From positions 2,046,001 through 2,110,000 of the forward strand of contig NZ_CP108677.1 of assembly GCF_035994945.1 (NCBI RefSeq): a stretch of 64,000 bases of DNA, given 5' to 3'. Shown here piece after piece: positions 18,407-29,344 of the stretch; positions within the stretch are counted from its first letter, which is position 1; the number at the start of each line of letters is the position of its first letter. The stretch is from Streptomyces sp. NBC_01216. GTDB taxonomy: Bacteria; Actinomycetota; Actinomycetes; Streptomycetales; Streptomycetaceae. Position numbers and translations under genes: made by a program. The notes below the pieces were generated by a model. That model was not told the origin of the DNA. It was given only the letters and a program-made list of their open reading frames with translations, and did no database searches.

Positions 18407-18500
18407 ACAAAGCGCCGGATTGCCCGCCCGAATGGAGTGGAAGGCTCCTCCGGTACAGCCCGTAGACCCGCCATCCGAGTGAACGCGGACAGGAGCGGCC

Positions 18501-20588
18501 ATGCCCGCAACCCGCCAGCCGTCGACGGAGCTACAAAGAGCGCACCACCACCCGCACCCCCGTACCCCTTCAGGTGATGCTGTGAATCCGCTCATGGGAC
18601 GTATTCCCGTACTGGACGTCCGCCCCCTGGTCGACTGTGGACGCCGGCCCGCGAAGGCCGTGGCCGGTGAGACCTTCGAGGTGTCGGCCACCGTCTTCCG
18701 CGAGGGCCATGACGCCGTCGCCGCCAACGTCGTGCTGCGTGGCCCCTCGGGCCGCCCCGGCCCCTGGACCCCGATGCGCGAGCTGGCGCCCGGCACCGAC
18801 CGGTGGGGCGCCGAGGTCACGCCGGACGCCGAGGGTCTGTGGACGTACACCGTCGAGGCGTGGAGCGATCCGGTCGCGACCTGGCGCCATCACGCGAGGA
18901 TCAAGATTCCGGCCGGGATCGACTCCGAGCTGGTCCTCGCCGACGGCGCGGCGCTCCACGAGCGCGCGGCGAAGGGCGTGCCCAAGAAAGGCGGTGGCCG
19001 GGAGGCCGTACTCGCGGCGGCCGACGCGCTGCGCGACGAGTCCCGCTCCGCCGCGGCCCGGCTGGCCGCCGCGCTCGCCCCCCGGGTGACCGAGACCCTG
19101 GACCGTCACCCGCTGCGCGAACTCGTGAGCGCCTCGCCCGCGTTGCCGCTCCGGGTGGAGCGCGAGCGGGCGCTGTTCGGCTCCTGGTACGAGTTCTTCC
19201 CCCGTTCCGAGGGGGTGCGGAAGGTCCGCGGTCGGACCGTGCCCGGGACGTTCCGCACCGCCGCCGAGCGGCTGCCGGCGATCGCGGCGATGGGCTTCGA
19301 CGTCGTCTATCTGCCACCCATCCACCCCATCGGCACCACTCATCGCAAGGGTCCCAACAACGCGCTCGCGGCGAGCCCGGAGGACGTCGGCGTGCCGTGG
19401 GCGATCGGTTCACCGGAGGGCGGGCACGATGCCGTCCACCCCGACCTCGGCACGCTCGAGGACTTCGACGCCTTCGTGGCCCGCGCCCGCGAGCTGCGTC
19501 TGGAGATCGCGCTGGACTTCGCCCTCCAGTGCTCCCCGGACCACCCGTGGGTGGAGAAGCACCCGGAGTGGTTCCGTCACCGCGCCGACGGCTCGATCGC
19601 GTACGCCGAGAACCCGCCGAAGAAGTACCAGGACATCTACCCGATCGACTTCGACGGGGCCCCGGGCACGATGGACGCCATCGTCGCCGAGACCGTCCGG
19701 GTGCTGCGGCACTGGATGGACCACGGGGTGCGGATCTTCCGCGTGGACAACCCGCACACCAAGCCGGTGGTGTTCTGGGAGCGGGTGATCGGCGAGATCA
19801 ACCGGGCCGACCCGGACGTGATCTTCCTGGCGGAGGCGTTCACCCGGCCCGCGATGATGCGCACGCTCGGCGCGATCGGATTCCAGCAGTCGTACACGTA
19901 CTTCACCTGGCGCAACACCAGGCAGGAGCTGACCGAGTACCTCACCGAGCTGTCCGGTGACGCGGCGGCCCACATGCGGCCGAACCTCTTCGTGAACACC
20001 CCCGACATCCTGCACGCCTACCTCCAAGGCGGCGGCCGGCCGGCGTTCGAGGTGCGCGCGGTGCTCGCCGCGACCCTCTCGCCGACCTGGGGTGTCTACG
20101 CCGGATACGAACTCTGCGAGAACACCCCCCTGCGGGACGGCAGCGAGGAGTACCTGGACTCAGAGAAGTACCAACTCCGGCCCCGTGACTGGGAGTCGGC
20201 CGAGCGCACCGGGGCCTCGATCGCCCCGCTGATCACCACGCTGAACCGTGTCAGGCGCCGTCATCCGGCGCTGCGCCGGCTGCGCGGGCTGCGCTTCCAC
20301 GCCACCGACAACGACGCGTTGATCGCGTACAGCAAGCGGTCGGGCTCGAACACCGTTCTGGTGGTCGCAAATCTCGACCCTCACCACACCCAGGAGGCCA
20401 CGGTCTCGTTGGACATGCCGGAGCTCGGCCTGGACTGGCACGAGACCGTACCGGTGCGCGACGAGCTCACCGGCGAGACCTATCACTGGGGCAGGGCCAG
20501 CTATGTGCGCCTCGAGCCGGGTGTCACGCCCGCGCACGTCCTCGTCCTGCGACCGTCCCCGCAGACCGGAGGGTCACCCACCACATGA
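18501..20588 (+). CDS. glgE: Alpha-1,4-glucan:maltose-1-phosphate maltosyltransferase
   Basis: 695 residues of GH13_3 GlgE, which transfers maltose from maltose-1-phosphate to the non-reducing end of alpha-1,4-glucan. The sequence follows S. coelicolor GlgE almost throughout: MPAT start, [30 protein letters not shown], and the catalytic segments [11 protein letters not shown] (Asp nucleophile) and [13 protein letters not shown] (Glu acid). ATG start with AGGAG six bases upstream. Its stop overlaps the treS start (ATGA), so they are translationally coupled. In Streptomyces this enzyme works with TreS, Pep2 and GlgB, all downstream here; loss of GlgE causes toxic maltose-1-phosphate build-up. 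Confidence 0.97.
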   Translation: MPATRQPSTELQRAHHHPHPRTPSGDAVNPLMGRIPVLDVRPLVDCGRRPAKAVAGETFEVSATVFREGHDAVAANVVLRGPSGRPGPWTPMRELAPGTDRWGAEVTPDAEGLWTYTVEAWSDPVATWRHHARIKIPAGIDSELVLADGAALHERAAKGVPKKGGGREAVLAAADALRDESRSAAARLAAALAPRVTETLDRHPLRELVSASPALPLRVERERALFGSWYEFFPRSEGVRKVRGRTVPGTFRTAAERLPAIAAMGFDVVYLPPIHPIGTTHRKGPNNALAASPEDVGVPWAIGSPEGGHDAVHPDLGTLEDFDAFVARARELRLEIALDFALQCSPDHPWVEKHPEWFRHRADGSIAYAENPPKKYQDIYPIDFDGAPGTMDAIVAETVRVLRHWMDHGVRIFRVDNPHTKPVVFWERVIGEINRADPDVIFLAEAFTRPAMMRTLGAIGFQQSYTYFTWRNTRQELTEYLTELSGDAAAHMRPNLFVNTPDILHAYLQGGGRPAFEVRAVLAATLSPTWGVYAGYELCENTPLRDGSEEYLDSEKYQLRPRDWESAERTGASIAPLITTLNRVRRRHPALRRLRGLRFHATDNDALIAYSKRSGSNTVLVVANLDPHHTQEATVSLDMPELGLDWHETVPVRDELTGETYHWGRASYVRLEPGVTPAHVLVLRPSPQTGGSPTT

Positions 20589-22312
20589 CTGTCAACGAAC
20601 CCGTACCCGACACCTTCGAGGACACCCCCGCCAAAGACCGTGATCCCGACTGGTTCAAGCGGGCGGTGTTCTACGAGGTCCTCGTCCGCTCGTTCCAGGA
20701 CAGCAACGGCGACGGCGTCGGCGATCTCAAGGGCATCACGTCCAAGCTGGACTACCTCCAATGGCTGGGGGTGGACTGCCTCTGGCTGCCGCCGTTCTTC
20801 AAGTCCCCGCTCCGGGACGGCGGCTACGATGTCGCCGACTACACGTCGGTGCTGCCCGAGTTCGGCGATCTCGCCGACTTCGTCGAGTTCGTCGACGCGG
20901 CGCACCAGCGCGGCATCCGCGTCATCATCGACTTCGTCATGAACCACACGAGCGAGCAGCATCCGTGGTTCCAGGAATCCCGTTCCGATCCCGAAGGGCC
21001 CTACGCCGACTACTACATCTGGGCCGACGACGACAAGCAGTACCAGGACGCCCGGATCATCTTCGTCGACACCGAGACGTCCAACTGGACCTTCGACCCG
21101 GTGCGCAAGCAGTACTACTGGCACCGCTTCTTCTCGCACCAGCCGGATCTCAACTACGAGAACCCCGCCGTGCAGGAGGAGATCCTCTCCGCGCTGAAGT
21201 TCTGGCTGGACCTGGGGATCGACGGCTTCCGGCTGGACGCGGTGCCGTACCTGTACCAGGAGGAGGGCACCAACTGCGAGAACCTTCCCGCCACCCACGC
21301 CTTCCTCAAGCGCGTGCGCCGGGAGATCGACGAGCACTATCCCGACACCGTGCTGCTCGCCGAGGCGAACCAGTGGCCGGAGGACGTGGTCGACTACTTC
21401 GGCGACTACTCCACGGGCGGCGACGAGTGTCACATGGCGTTCCACTTCCCCGTGATGCCGCGCATCTTCATGGCCGTGCGGCGGGAGTCCCGCCATCCGG
21501 TCTCGGAGATCCTGGCCAAGACGCCGGCGATCCCGAGCGGCTGCCAGTGGGGCATCTTCCTGCGCAACCACGACGAGCTGACGCTCGAGATGGTCACGGA
21601 CGAAGAACGCGACTACATGTACGCGGAGTACGCCAAGGACCCGAGGATGCGGGCCAACATCGGCATCCGGCGGCGCCTCGCACCGCTGTTGGACAACGAC
21701 CGCAAGCAGATGGAGCTGTTCACCGCCCTGCTGTTCTCGCTGCCCGGCTCGCCGGTGCTGTACTACGGCGACGAGATCGGGATGGGCGACAACATCTGGC
21801 TCGGCGACCGGGACGGGGTACGTACCCCGATGCAGTGGACGCCCGACCGGAACGCGGGATTCTCCTCCTGTGACCCGGGGCGGCTCACCCTGCCGGCCAT
21901 CATGGACCCGGTCCACGGCTACCAGGTCACCAATGTGGAGTCGGGGATGGCCTCGCCGTCCTCCCTGCTGCACTGGACCAAGCGGATGATCGAGATCCGT
22001 AAGCAGAACCGCGCCTTCGGGCTCGGCTCGTACACGGAACTTCCCTCCTCCAACCCGGCCGTGCTCGCCTTCCTGCGGGAGTCCGCTCCCGAGGAGGGCA
22101 TGGACGCCGACCTGGTCCTGTGCGTGAACAACTTCTCGCGGTTCGCGCAGCCGACGGAGCTGGATCTGCGGCAGTTCGAGGGCATGCACCCGGTGGAACT
22201 GATCGGCCAGGTGCGCTTCCCGCCCATCGGCCAGTGGCCCTACCTGCTCACTCTCGCGGGGCACGGCTTCTACTGGTTCCGTCTGAAGAAGAGCCGTCGG
22301 TCCCTCGGCTGA
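20585..22312 (+). CDS. treS: Trehalose synthase (maltose alpha-D-glucosyltransferase)
   Basis: 575 residues, GH13. It interconverts trehalose and maltose, feeding maltose to Pep2. Catalytic triad segments are visible: [16 protein letters not shown] (Asp nucleophile), [20 protein letters not shown] (Glu) and [12 protein letters not shown] (Asp). The N-terminal [20 protein letters not shown] is diagnostic of TreS rather than other amylases. No C-terminal maltokinase fusion; the kinase is the separate next gene. Overlaps glgE by 4 bp. Confidence 0.96.
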   Translation: MTVNEPVPDTFEDTPAKDRDPDWFKRAVFYEVLVRSFQDSNGDGVGDLKGITSKLDYLQWLGVDCLWLPPFFKSPLRDGGYDVADYTSVLPEFGDLADFVEFVDAAHQRGIRVIIDFVMNHTSEQHPWFQESRSDPEGPYADYYIWADDDKQYQDARIIFVDTETSNWTFDPVRKQYYWHRFFSHQPDLNYENPAVQEEILSALKFWLDLGIDGFRLDAVPYLYQEEGTNCENLPATHAFLKRVRREIDEHYPDTVLLAEANQWPEDVVDYFGDYSTGGDECHMAFHFPVMPRIFMAVRRESRHPVSEILAKTPAIPSGCQWGIFLRNHDELTLEMVTDEERDYMYAEYAKDPRMRANIGIRRRLAPLLDNDRKQMELFTALLFSLPGSPVLYYGDEIGMGDNIWLGDRDGVRTPMQWTPDRNAGFSSCDPGRLTLPAIMDPVHGYQVTNVESGMASPSSLLHWTKRMIEIRKQNRAFGLGSYTELPSSNPAVLAFLRESAPEEGMDADLVLCVNNFSRFAQPTELDLRQFEGMHPVELIGQVRFPPIGQWPYLLTLAGHGFYWFRLKKSRRSLG

Positions 22313-22537
22313 CCGACCCGGCCAACTGACCGGGGTGGGGCGGGTTTCCCCCGCGCCACCCTGGGCACTGTGTCCCACACACGGTCTATTCAGGTCCATA
22401 CGGGCCTTCTTGTCGGGCCCATACGGATCTTCCCCACCCGACACGTCCCGCACAGCCGGACAGTTCACGCCGCAATCCGGGACACTCTGCGCATTTGAAC
22501 TCCCACGTGCGCCCCCCGGGGGAAAGGACGCGATGCC

Positions 22538-23887
22538 ATGCCGGAGACCGCTTCCCACACCCGGGCCCCGGCCGCCCTCCTTCCGTCACTCGCTCCCCTG
22601 CTCCATGAATGGCTGCCCCGGCAGCGCTGGTTCGCGGGCAAGGGCCGCCGGGTCACCGGATTCAGCTTGGAAGCGGCCACCGAGCTGCTGCCACCGGACG
22701 GCACGGGACCCGGTCTACTGCACCTGCTGGTACGGGTCGAACAGCCGGGTCGCCCGGCCGGGACACCCGCCGACTGCTACCAACTGCTCCTCGGCGTGAG
22801 GACCCAGCTCCCGCCACGCCTCGCCCCCGCCCTGATCGGACGGCTCCGGCAGGGCCCGCTGGCGGGCCGGGCGGTCTACGAGGGGCTGCGCGACCCGCGG
22901 CTCGCGGGGCTGCTCTACGAACGGCTGCGCACCCCGGGCAGTATCGGTCCGCTGCGCTTCCGCGGCACGACCGCCCTGCCCGCCTCGCTCGCACCAAGGG
23001 TGCTGGACGCGGAACAGTCCAACTCCTCACTGGTCTACGGCGACGCGTACATCCTGAAGATCTTCCGTCGGGTCAGCCCCGGAGCCAACCCCGATCTGGA
23101 GCTGCCGCTGGCGCTGGCACGGGCGGGCTGCGAGCGCGTCCCGGAGCCGGTCGCCTGGTTCGAGTCGGGCGCCAGCACGCTCGGTGTGCTCCAGCCGTAC
23201 CTGCGGGACTCGCGGGACGGCTGGCGGCTCGCGCTGGACGCCCTCGCCGAGGAACGCGAGTTCACCGAGGAGGCGCATTCGCTCGGCCGGGCCACGGCCG
23301 AGGTCCATCTCGCCCTGGCGACGGCGCTGCCCACCGAGCGGCTGCGCAGGTCCCAGGCGGAGCAGCTGGCGGAGGCGATGGACCGGCGCCTGCACTCCGC
23401 CGCTCAGGCGGTGCCGGCGCTGCTGCCGTACGTCCCCGGACTGCGGGCGGTCTTCGCGGCGGCCGGCGGCACGGTCGGGGCCGGGCGGCTGCAGCGGGTC
23501 CACGGCGATCTGCACCTGGGGCAGACACTGCGGGCCGCGGACGGCCGCTGGTCGGTCATCGACTTCGAGGGGGAACCCGCGAAGCCCCTCACCGAGCGCT
23601 GCCGCCCGCAGCCCGCGGTCCGCGACGTGGCGGGCATGCTGCGCTCCTTCGACTACGCGGCCCGCACCCACCGCCCGTGGAACGCCGACTGGGCCGCACG
23701 TTGCCGCGCCGCCTACTGCGCGGGCTACGCGAAGGAGTCCGGGACCGACCCCCGCTCGGACCCGGCCCTGCTGCGCGCCTACGAGACGGACAAGGCGGTC
23801 TACGAGGTGCTCTACGAGGCCCGTCACCGGCCCGACTGGCTGCCGGTCCCGATGGCCGCGATCCACCGTCTGGCGGGAGCCGAGTGA
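22538..23887 (+). CDS. pep2: Maltokinase (maltose-1-phosphate forming)
   Basis: 449 residues with an aminoglycoside-phosphotransferase-like fold. The start [20 protein letters not shown] is the maltokinase cap signature; [11 protein letters not shown] is the catalytic loop and [12 protein letters not shown] the DFE metal-binding motif. It phosphorylates maltose from TreS to give the GlgE donor. ATG start with GGAAAGGA just upstream. The 225-bp gap after treS contains two copies of CCATACGG about 25 bp apart, so an internal promoter is possible. Confidence 0.94.
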   Translation: MPETASHTRAPAALLPSLAPLLHEWLPRQRWFAGKGRRVTGFSLEAATELLPPDGTGPGLLHLLVRVEQPGRPAGTPADCYQLLLGVRTQLPPRLAPALIGRLRQGPLAGRAVYEGLRDPRLAGLLYERLRTPGSIGPLRFRGTTALPASLAPRVLDAEQSNSSLVYGDAYILKIFRRVSPGANPDLELPLALARAGCERVPEPVAWFESGASTLGVLQPYLRDSRDGWRLALDALAEEREFTEEAHSLGRATAEVHLALATALPTERLRRSQAEQLAEAMDRRLHSAAQAVPALLPYVPGLRAVFAAAGGTVGAGRLQRVHGDLHLGQTLRAADGRWSVIDFEGEPAKPLTERCRPQPAVRDVAGMLRSFDYAARTHRPWNADWAARCRAAYCAGYAKESGTDPRSDPALLRAYETDKAVYEVLYEARHRPDWLPVPMAAIHRLAGAE

Positions 23888-24164
23888 CGACGCACCCGCG
23901 TCGCCGGACGCCCGCGCCGTCCCGCCGCCCGCCGGCACCGCCCCACGGGGCGGCCAGGGCGGGTCCCGGCCCTCGCGGCCCGCACCCCCGAGCACCCCGT
24001 TCGGCGCAAGGGCCGCCCCGCCGCCGGACCCCAGACAGGCCGGTACGGGTCGCGTGGCCCGTTCGGCGGAGTGTCCTGTGCGGCGCGGCCGACGTTGCGG
24101 TTGCGTGGGAACCGCCGCGACTCCCTCGACCCATCCTGACGAATCCGCTGCTGGAGGCATCCCC

Positions 24165-26477
24165 GTGACCGCCCGATCCGCACGCAAGACGGCCCGAACG
24201 ACGACCGACGAGGTGCCACGGCCGAAGAAGGCCGCCCGGACGCCCGCGCCGCGGGCGGAGGCCGAGCCGGAGCGGACGGCCGCGCGGCCGGCGCCGCCGG
24301 TCGACGCGGCCGACCGGGCCCGGCTGCTCGCGGGCGAGCACCACGACCCGCACGCCGTGCTCGGCGCCCACCCCGTGCGCGGCGGTGTCCTGGTCCGGGT
24401 CCTGCGTCCCTTCGCCCGCGAGGTCGCGGTCCTCGCCAAGGGCCGCCGGACCGTCCTGCACGACGACGGCGACGGCTTCTTCTCCGGCATCCTGCCGCTG
24501 CTGCGCAAGGTGCCGTCGTACGAGCTGCGGGTGCGGTACGACGGCGACGAGCTCCCTGTCCAGGACCCGTACCGCTTCCTGCCCTCCCTCGGCGAGCTCG
24601 ACCTGCACCTGATCGGCGAGGGCCGGCACGAGGAGCTGTGGAAGGCGCTCGGCTCCCGGCCGGTCACCCACCAGGGGGTGACCGGCACCCGCTTCACCGT
24701 CTGGGCGCCCAACGCGCGCGGCGTGCGGGTCAGCGGCGACTTCAACCACTGGGACGGCACCGGTCTGCCGATGCGCTCGCTCGGCTCCACCGGTGTGTGG
24801 GAGCTGTTCGTGCCCGGTATCGCCGCGGGCGCGCTCTACAAGTACGACATCACCCGGCCTGACGGTTCCCACACGCTGCGCGCGGACCCGATGGCCCGCC
24901 GCACCGAGTGCCCGCCGAACACCGCGTCGGTCGTCACCGACTCGGACTACACCTGGGGCGACGCGGACTGGATGGCGACCCGCGGCGCCCGGCCCCCTCA
25001 CGAGGCGCCGCTCTCCGTCTACGAGGTGCACCTGGCCTCCTGGCGGCCGGGGCTGACGTACCGGCAGCTGGCCGAGCAGCTCCCGGCCTACGTCCGCGAT
25101 CTCGGCTTCACCCACGTGGAGTTCATGCCGGTCGCCGAGCACCCTTTCGGCGGCTCGTGGGGCTACCAGGTCACCGGCTTCTACGCGCCGACCGCCCGGC
25201 TGGGCACCCCCGACGACTTCCGGTTCCTGGTCGACGCGCTGCACCGGGCCGGGATCGGCGTCCTGATGGACTGGGTCCCCGCGCACTTCCCGCGCGACGA
25301 GTGGGCGCTCGCCGAGTTCGACGGGCGCCCGTTGTACGAACACGAGGACCCGCGCCGGTCCGCGCACCCCGACTGGGGGACGCTGGAGTTCGACTACGGC
25401 CGCAAGGAGGTGCGCAACTTCCTGGTCGCCAACGCGGTGTACTGGTGCGAGGAGTTCCACATCGACGGGCTGCGGGTGGACGCGGTCGCCTCGATGCTCT
25501 ACCTCGACTACTCGCGCGAGCACGGCGAATGGCTGCCCAACGAACACGGCGGCCGGGAGAACCTGGACGCGGTCGCCTTCCTCCAGGAGATGAACGCGAC
25601 GGTGTACCGGCGGTGTCCCGGGATCATCACCTTCGCCGAGGAGTCCACCGCCTGGGACGGCGTGACCCGGGCGACGGACCAGGCCGGCCCCGGTGGCTTC
25701 GGCGGCCTGGGATTCGGCATGAAGTGGAACATGGGCTGGATGCACGACTCGCTCGGCTACGTCTCCAGGGAGCCGGTCCACCGCAGGTACCACCACAACG
25801 AGATGACCTTCTCGATGGTGTACGCGTACAGCGAGAACTACATCCTGCCGATCTCGCACGACGAGGTCGTGCACGGCAAGCGCGCGCTGGTCTCCAAGAT
25901 GCCCGGCGACTGGTGGCAGCAGCGCGCCAACCACCGCGCCTACCTGGGCTTCATGTGGGCCCACCCCGGCAAGCAGCTCCTCTACATGGGCCAGGAGTTC
26001 GCCCAGGGTGCGGAGTGGTCGGTGGACCACGGCCCGGACTGGTGGCTGCTGGACCCCTCGTACGGCGCGGAGGCGGACCACCGGGGTGTGCGGGACCTGG
26101 TCAGGGACCTGAACACGGTGTACGGGAGGACCCCGGCCCTGTGGGAGCGCGACACCGTCCCGGAGGGCTTCTCGTGGGTGGTGGGGGACGCCGCCGAGGA
26201 CAACGTCTTCGCCTTCCTGCGCCACGACGCGCAGGGCGCGCCGCTGCTCGCCGTCTGCAACTTCTCGCCGGTCGTGCGGCACGACTACCGGCTGGGCGTC
26301 CCGGAGTCGGTGGCCGCCTGGGACGAGGCGCTGAACACGGACGACCCGCGCTACGGCGGCGGCGGGGTGGCGAACACCGACCCGGTCAAGACCGAGACGG
26401 TGCCCTCGCACGGCCGTCCGGCGAGCATCCGGATGACGCTGCCACCGCTGGCGACGGTGTGGCTGCGGCCCGCCTGA
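24165..26477 (+). CDS. glgB: 1,4-alpha-glucan branching enzyme
   Basis: 770 residues. A ~50-residue Ala/Pro/Arg-rich extension precedes the double N-terminal beta domains ([38 protein letters not shown]) and the GH13_9 barrel: [19 protein letters not shown] (Asp nucleophile), [14 protein letters not shown] (Glu), [19 protein letters not shown] (Asp). It introduces alpha-1,6 branches in glucan made by GlgE. GTG start chosen for GGAGG seven bases upstream. The 277 bp between pep2 and glgB has no gene I can support. Confidence 0.96.
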   Translation: MTARSARKTARTTTDEVPRPKKAARTPAPRAEAEPERTAARPAPPVDAADRARLLAGEHHDPHAVLGAHPVRGGVLVRVLRPFAREVAVLAKGRRTVLHDDGDGFFSGILPLLRKVPSYELRVRYDGDELPVQDPYRFLPSLGELDLHLIGEGRHEELWKALGSRPVTHQGVTGTRFTVWAPNARGVRVSGDFNHWDGTGLPMRSLGSTGVWELFVPGIAAGALYKYDITRPDGSHTLRADPMARRTECPPNTASVVTDSDYTWGDADWMATRGARPPHEAPLSVYEVHLASWRPGLTYRQLAEQLPAYVRDLGFTHVEFMPVAEHPFGGSWGYQVTGFYAPTARLGTPDDFRFLVDALHRAGIGVLMDWVPAHFPRDEWALAEFDGRPLYEHEDPRRSAHPDWGTLEFDYGRKEVRNFLVANAVYWCEEFHIDGLRVDAVASMLYLDYSREHGEWLPNEHGGRENLDAVAFLQEMNATVYRRCPGIITFAEESTAWDGVTRATDQAGPGGFGGLGFGMKWNMGWMHDSLGYVSREPVHRRYHHNEMTFSMVYAYSENYILPISHDEVVHGKRALVSKMPGDWWQQRANHRAYLGFMWAHPGKQLLYMGQEFAQGAEWSVDHGPDWWLLDPSYGAEADHRGVRDLVRDLNTVYGRTPALWERDTVPEGFSWVVGDAAEDNVFAFLRHDAQGAPLLAVCNFSPVVRHDYRLGVPESVAAWDEALNTDDPRYGGGGVANTDPVKTETVPSHGRPASIRMTLPPLATVWLRPA

Positions 26478-26510
26478 CCGCCCCGTCGGAGGTCACCCGG
26501 CAGGCTCTGA

Positions 26511-26549
26511 GGCCCCGCCCGGGGGGCAATCCCCCCCGGGGCGGGGCCG
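26511..26549. terminator. Bidirectional terminator between glgB and helR
   Basis: GGCCCCGCCC and a following G-run pair with a C-run and GGGCGGGGCC around a CAAT-type apex. It sits between the convergent glgB and helR genes. Ends may be off by one or two. Confidence 0.7.
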
Positions 26550-26571
26550 GCGGGGCCCTGCGGAACCGTCC

Positions 26572-28818
26572 TCAGGCTCCCGGGGCGGCGCGGCGGATGA
26601 CGCCGAGCCGCTGAGTGGCCCGGGTGAGCGCCACGTAGAGGTCGTTGACGCCGTGCGTGTCGCCGGCCCGGATCGCGTCCGGGTCGACGACCAGGACGGT
26701 GTCGAACTCCAGGCCCTTCGCCTGCCGGGGGTCGAGCAGGACCACCGGCCGCGTCAGGTCCGGCGCCGGTCCGTACGCGGCCTCGGGGAGCGCGGCCGTG
26801 AGGGCGGGGTGCAGCGCGGGCGGGGCGACGACCGCGAGCCGGCCCTCGCCGAGACGTTCGGCCCCCACCGCGTCGGCGGTCTCCCTCACCGGGTCCTGCA
26901 CGGTCCGCTCCCAGGGCTCGACGCCGGTGGAGCGGACCGAGCGCGGCGGCTCGAAAGCCGGGTCGGTCTCACGCCGGACCGCCGTGGCGACGGCCATGAT
27001 CTCGGCGGGGGTGCGGTAGTTGACCCCGAGACGGACGAGTTCCCAGCGGTCCTCGACGTACGGCGCGAGGATCTCCTCCCAGGCGCCGACGCCGGCCGCG
27101 TCCCCGGTCTGGGCCGGGTCGCCGACCAGGGTCATGGAGCGGGTGGGGCTCCGGCGCATCAGCAGACGCCACGCCATGGCGGACAGCTCCTGCGCCTCAT
27201 CGACGATGATGTGGCCGAAGACCCAGGTCCGGTCGGCCGCCGCACGCTCGGCGGCACTGCGGTGGTCGGCCTCCTCATGGCGCTCGGCGAAACGTTCGGC
27301 GTCGATGATGTCGTGCGCGGAGAGGACCTCGGAGGCGTCCTTGTCCTGCTCCTCCTTGTCCTCGAACTCGTAGGTGCGCGAGGCGTAGGAGACGTCGAGG
27401 ACACCTTGTGCGTACCGGATCTGCTTCTGCCGTTCGGCCTCCTCGGCGACGCGCGCGGCGGAGTCGTCCTCGCCGAGGAGTTCGGCGGCCTCGTCGAGCA
27501 GCGGGACGTCGGACGGGGTCCAGGGGCCGGCGGTGCGCCGGACGGCGGCGGCGTCCTCGTCCGTGAGGTGGGTGGGCTCGGCGAGGTAGTCGGCGAGGAA
27601 GCGCTCCGGGGTGAGGGCGGGCCAGAGGGTGTCGACGGCGGCGTGGACTTCCGGGTTGGCGGCGACGCCCTTGGCGAGCAGGGCGATGTCGTCCAGGCCG
27701 AGGAAGTTGGGACCGCCGTAGGGGTCGGCGCCGATGCGGTCGGCGAGCTGTTCGGCGAGCGCGTCGAGGATCCGGAACACGAAGTAGGGCCGCGCGAGGT
27801 TGTGCGGCAGCCGGGTCTCACGGGCCTTGTGGCGGGCTTCGAGCGCCATGTCCCAGGTGATGAGGAGGTCGCCGTCGTCGTGGGGCACGAGCAGGGGTTC
27901 GTCGCGCTCGGGTACCTGCTGGCGGTCCCGTACGGCCTGGGCCAGCGCCTCGGCCATCGTGGCGGCGCCCTTGACCGCGGCGGCGCGGGGGGTGTCGGTA
28001 CCGGTGGCGCGGACACCGGGGTACAGCTCGCCGGGGGTGGCGAGGAGGACACCGGTCTCGCCGAGGGAGGGCAGGACGTTGCCGATGTAGCCGAGGAAGG
28101 CGGGATTGGGTCCGACGATCAGCACGGCACGCTTGGCGAGCTGCTCGCGGTGGGCGTAGAGGAGGTAGGCGGCCCGGTGCAGGGCGACGGCGGTCTTTCC
28201 GGTGCCGGGGCCGCCCTCGACGACCAGGACGCCTCGGTGGGAGGAGCGGATGAGCCGGTCCTGCTCGGCCTGGATGGTCTGCACGATGTCGTGCATCCGC
28301 CCGGTGCGGGCGGCGTCGAGCGCGGCGAGCAGCACCTCGTCGGCGTCGTGGTTCTCGTGGCCGGTACGGGTGCGGTCGGCGAGGTCGAGCACCTCGTCGT
28401 GGAGGGCGGTCACCTCGCGGCCCTGGGTGGTGATGTGGCGGCGGCGGCTGAGTCCCATGGGCTCGTGGCCGGTGGCGAGGTAGAAGGGACGCGCGACCTC
28501 GGCGCGCCAGTCGACGACGAGCGGGGTGCGCTGGGGGTCGTCCTCGCGCAGGCCGATGCGCCCGATGTGGTGGTCGCGTCCGTCCCGGAAGACCAGGCGT
28601 CCGAAGCAGAGGCCGGTCTCCCCCGCGTTGAGGGCGGCGAGCAGCCCGGACTGCTCGGCGACCATGACGTCCCGTTCGAGGCGCGCCTGGGCGCTGCCCT
28701 CGCCGGGGGTGGCCAGGGCGGTGGCGACACCCGCCTCTGCCTGGTCCCTCAGGTCGTCGAGTCGTGCGTAGAGCTCGGTGATGAATTTCTGCTCATTCCG
28801 AAATTCTTCGGTTGACAA
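26572..28818 (-). CDS. helR: HelD/HelR-type RNA polymerase recycling ATPase (UvrD-like superfamily 1)
   Basis: 748 residues. The coiled-coil N-terminus (EEFRNEQKFITELYARLDDL) is the HelD secondary-channel arm; the SF1 motor follows with Walker A VVEGGPGTGKTAVALHRAAY, motif II HIIVDEAQELSAMAW, motif III LVGDPAQTGD, and motif VI LYVALTRATQRLGVI. Actinobacterial HelR removes stalled or rifamycin-bound RNA polymerase from DNA and confers rifamycin tolerance. TTG start because GGGAG lies five bases upstream and coding bias begins there. The leader carries facing promoters and a predicted antisense RNA. Family members are often rifamycin-induced through a cis element; I cannot confirm that element here. 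Confidence 0.88.
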   Translation of the reverse strand: MSTEEFRNEQKFITELYARLDDLRDQAEAGVATALATPGEGSAQARLERDVMVAEQSGLLAALNAGETGLCFGRLVFRDGRDHHIGRIGLREDDPQRTPLVVDWRAEVARPFYLATGHEPMGLSRRRHITTQGREVTALHDEVLDLADRTRTGHENHDADEVLLAALDAARTGRMHDIVQTIQAEQDRLIRSSHRGVLVVEGGPGTGKTAVALHRAAYLLYAHREQLAKRAVLIVGPNPAFLGYIGNVLPSLGETGVLLATPGELYPGVRATGTDTPRAAAVKGAATMAEALAQAVRDRQQVPERDEPLLVPHDDGDLLITWDMALEARHKARETRLPHNLARPYFVFRILDALAEQLADRIGADPYGGPNFLGLDDIALLAKGVAANPEVHAAVDTLWPALTPERFLADYLAEPTHLTDEDAAAVRRTAGPWTPSDVPLLDEAAELLGEDDSAARVAEEAERQKQIRYAQGVLDVSYASRTYEFEDKEEQDKDASEVLSAHDIIDAERFAERHEEADHRSAAERAAADRTWVFGHIIVDEAQELSAMAWRLLMRRSPTRSMTLVGDPAQTGDAAGVGAWEEILAPYVEDRWELVRLGVNYRTPAEIMAVATAVRRETDPAFEPPRSVRSTGVEPWERTVQDPVRETADAVGAERLGEGRLAVVAPPALHPALTAALPEAAYGPAPDLTRPVVLLDPRQAKGLEFDTVLVVDPDAIRAGDTHGVNDLYVALTRATQRLGVIRRAAPGA

Positions 28819-28841
28819 TTCGACTCCCGGCGCGATACAGT
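28812..28841 (+). promoter_or_regulatory. Plus-strand promoter facing the helR leader
   Basis: TTGACA, 18-bp spacer, TACAGT: a near-consensus vegetative promoter. Its -35 overlaps the helR start codon on the opposite strand. No plus-strand protein gene lies downstream, which suggests it makes a non-coding RNA. Confidence 0.55.
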
Positions 28842-28847
28842 GCGTTT

Positions 28848-28945
28848 ATTCGACATCTCCGTGTATTTGCTGCGCATAAACACGGAACCCATGAATATAC
28901 GCGATGCGACGCCCCGACTGTCAATTTACTCGTCGGGGTATTTTT
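28848..28945 (+). ncRNA. Candidate ~100-nt antisense RNA opposite the helR leader
   Basis: Predicted transcript from the TTGACA/TACAGT promoter (start near 28848) to an intrinsic terminator: CCCCGAC (28912-28918) pairs with GTCGGGG (28932-28938), then TATTTTT. An internal near-palindrome (28859-28885, CCGTGT...ACACGG) gives a second hairpin. It is complementary to the whole predicted helR 5' leader and covers the helR promoter. The region is strikingly AT-rich for this chromosome and carries no coding signal. Confidence 0.45.
28894..28924 (-). promoter_or_regulatory. helR promoter
   Basis: On the minus strand TTGACA (28924-28919) and TATATT (28899-28894) with a 19-bp spacer. The -35 lies inside the loop of the inverted repeat CCCCGAC/GTCGGGG, which may double as an operator. 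Predicted start near 28887, giving a ~69-nt leader that begins with a hairpin. Confidence 0.5.
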
Positions 28946-28966
28946 GTGCGTCACGGAGAGGGCCGG

Positions 28967-28980
28967 GCCGGGGCCCCGGC
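28967..28980 (-). terminator. GC hairpin after trxA
   Basis: GCCGGGGCCCCGGC palindrome within a longer G/C-rich inverted run, about 20 bp after the thioredoxin stop on the minus strand. Confidence 0.4.
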
Positions 28981-28998
28981 GGGTGGGCCCGGGTCCGG

Positions 28999-29340
28999 TC
29001 AGGCGGGTTCCAGGACGTCGTCCAGTTCCTCCAGCAGCCGTCGCTTCGGGCGGGCGCCCACCATCGACTTCACCGGCTCGCCCGCCCGGAACACCATCAG
29101 CGTGGGCGTCGCCAGAACGCCGTAGCGCACCGTGACCCCCGGGTTCCGGTCCACGTCCAGCCGGACGATCTCCAGCCGGCCCTCCCGCTCCGCGGCGATC
29201 GCGCCGAGGACCGGCCCCAGCTGGCGGCACGGCCCGCACCAGTCCGCGGTGTACATCACCAGGACCGGGCCGTCCGCGGCCAGGACCCGCGCCTCGAAGT
29301 CCGCCTCCGTCACCTCGGTGACGCCCGTCGTCCGCATCAT
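28999..29340 (-). CDS. Thioredoxin
   Basis: 113 residues, a single thioredoxin fold with the active site YTADWCGPCRQLGPVL and the cis-proline segment VLATPTLMVFRAGE. Reduces cytoplasmic disulfides, with electrons from a thioredoxin reductase elsewhere. ATG start with GGAGG upstream; it begins 4 bp after the stop of the MerR regulator, so it is in the same operon. The regulator-thioredoxin pairing points to induction by thiol or redox stress rather than housekeeping use. Confidence 0.93.
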   Translation of the reverse strand: MMRTTGVTEVTEADFEARVLAADGPVLVMYTADWCGPCRQLGPVLGAIAAEREGRLEIVRLDVDRNPGVTVRYGVLATPTLMVFRAGEPVKSMVGARPKRRLLEELDDVLEPA

Positions 29341-29344
29341 GTCC

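Noticed and set aside
28894..28938. Rifamycin-associated element upstream of helR
   Set aside because: The inverted repeat CCCCGAC/GTCGGGG is present, but I cannot reproduce the element's consensus with certainty, so I did not name it.
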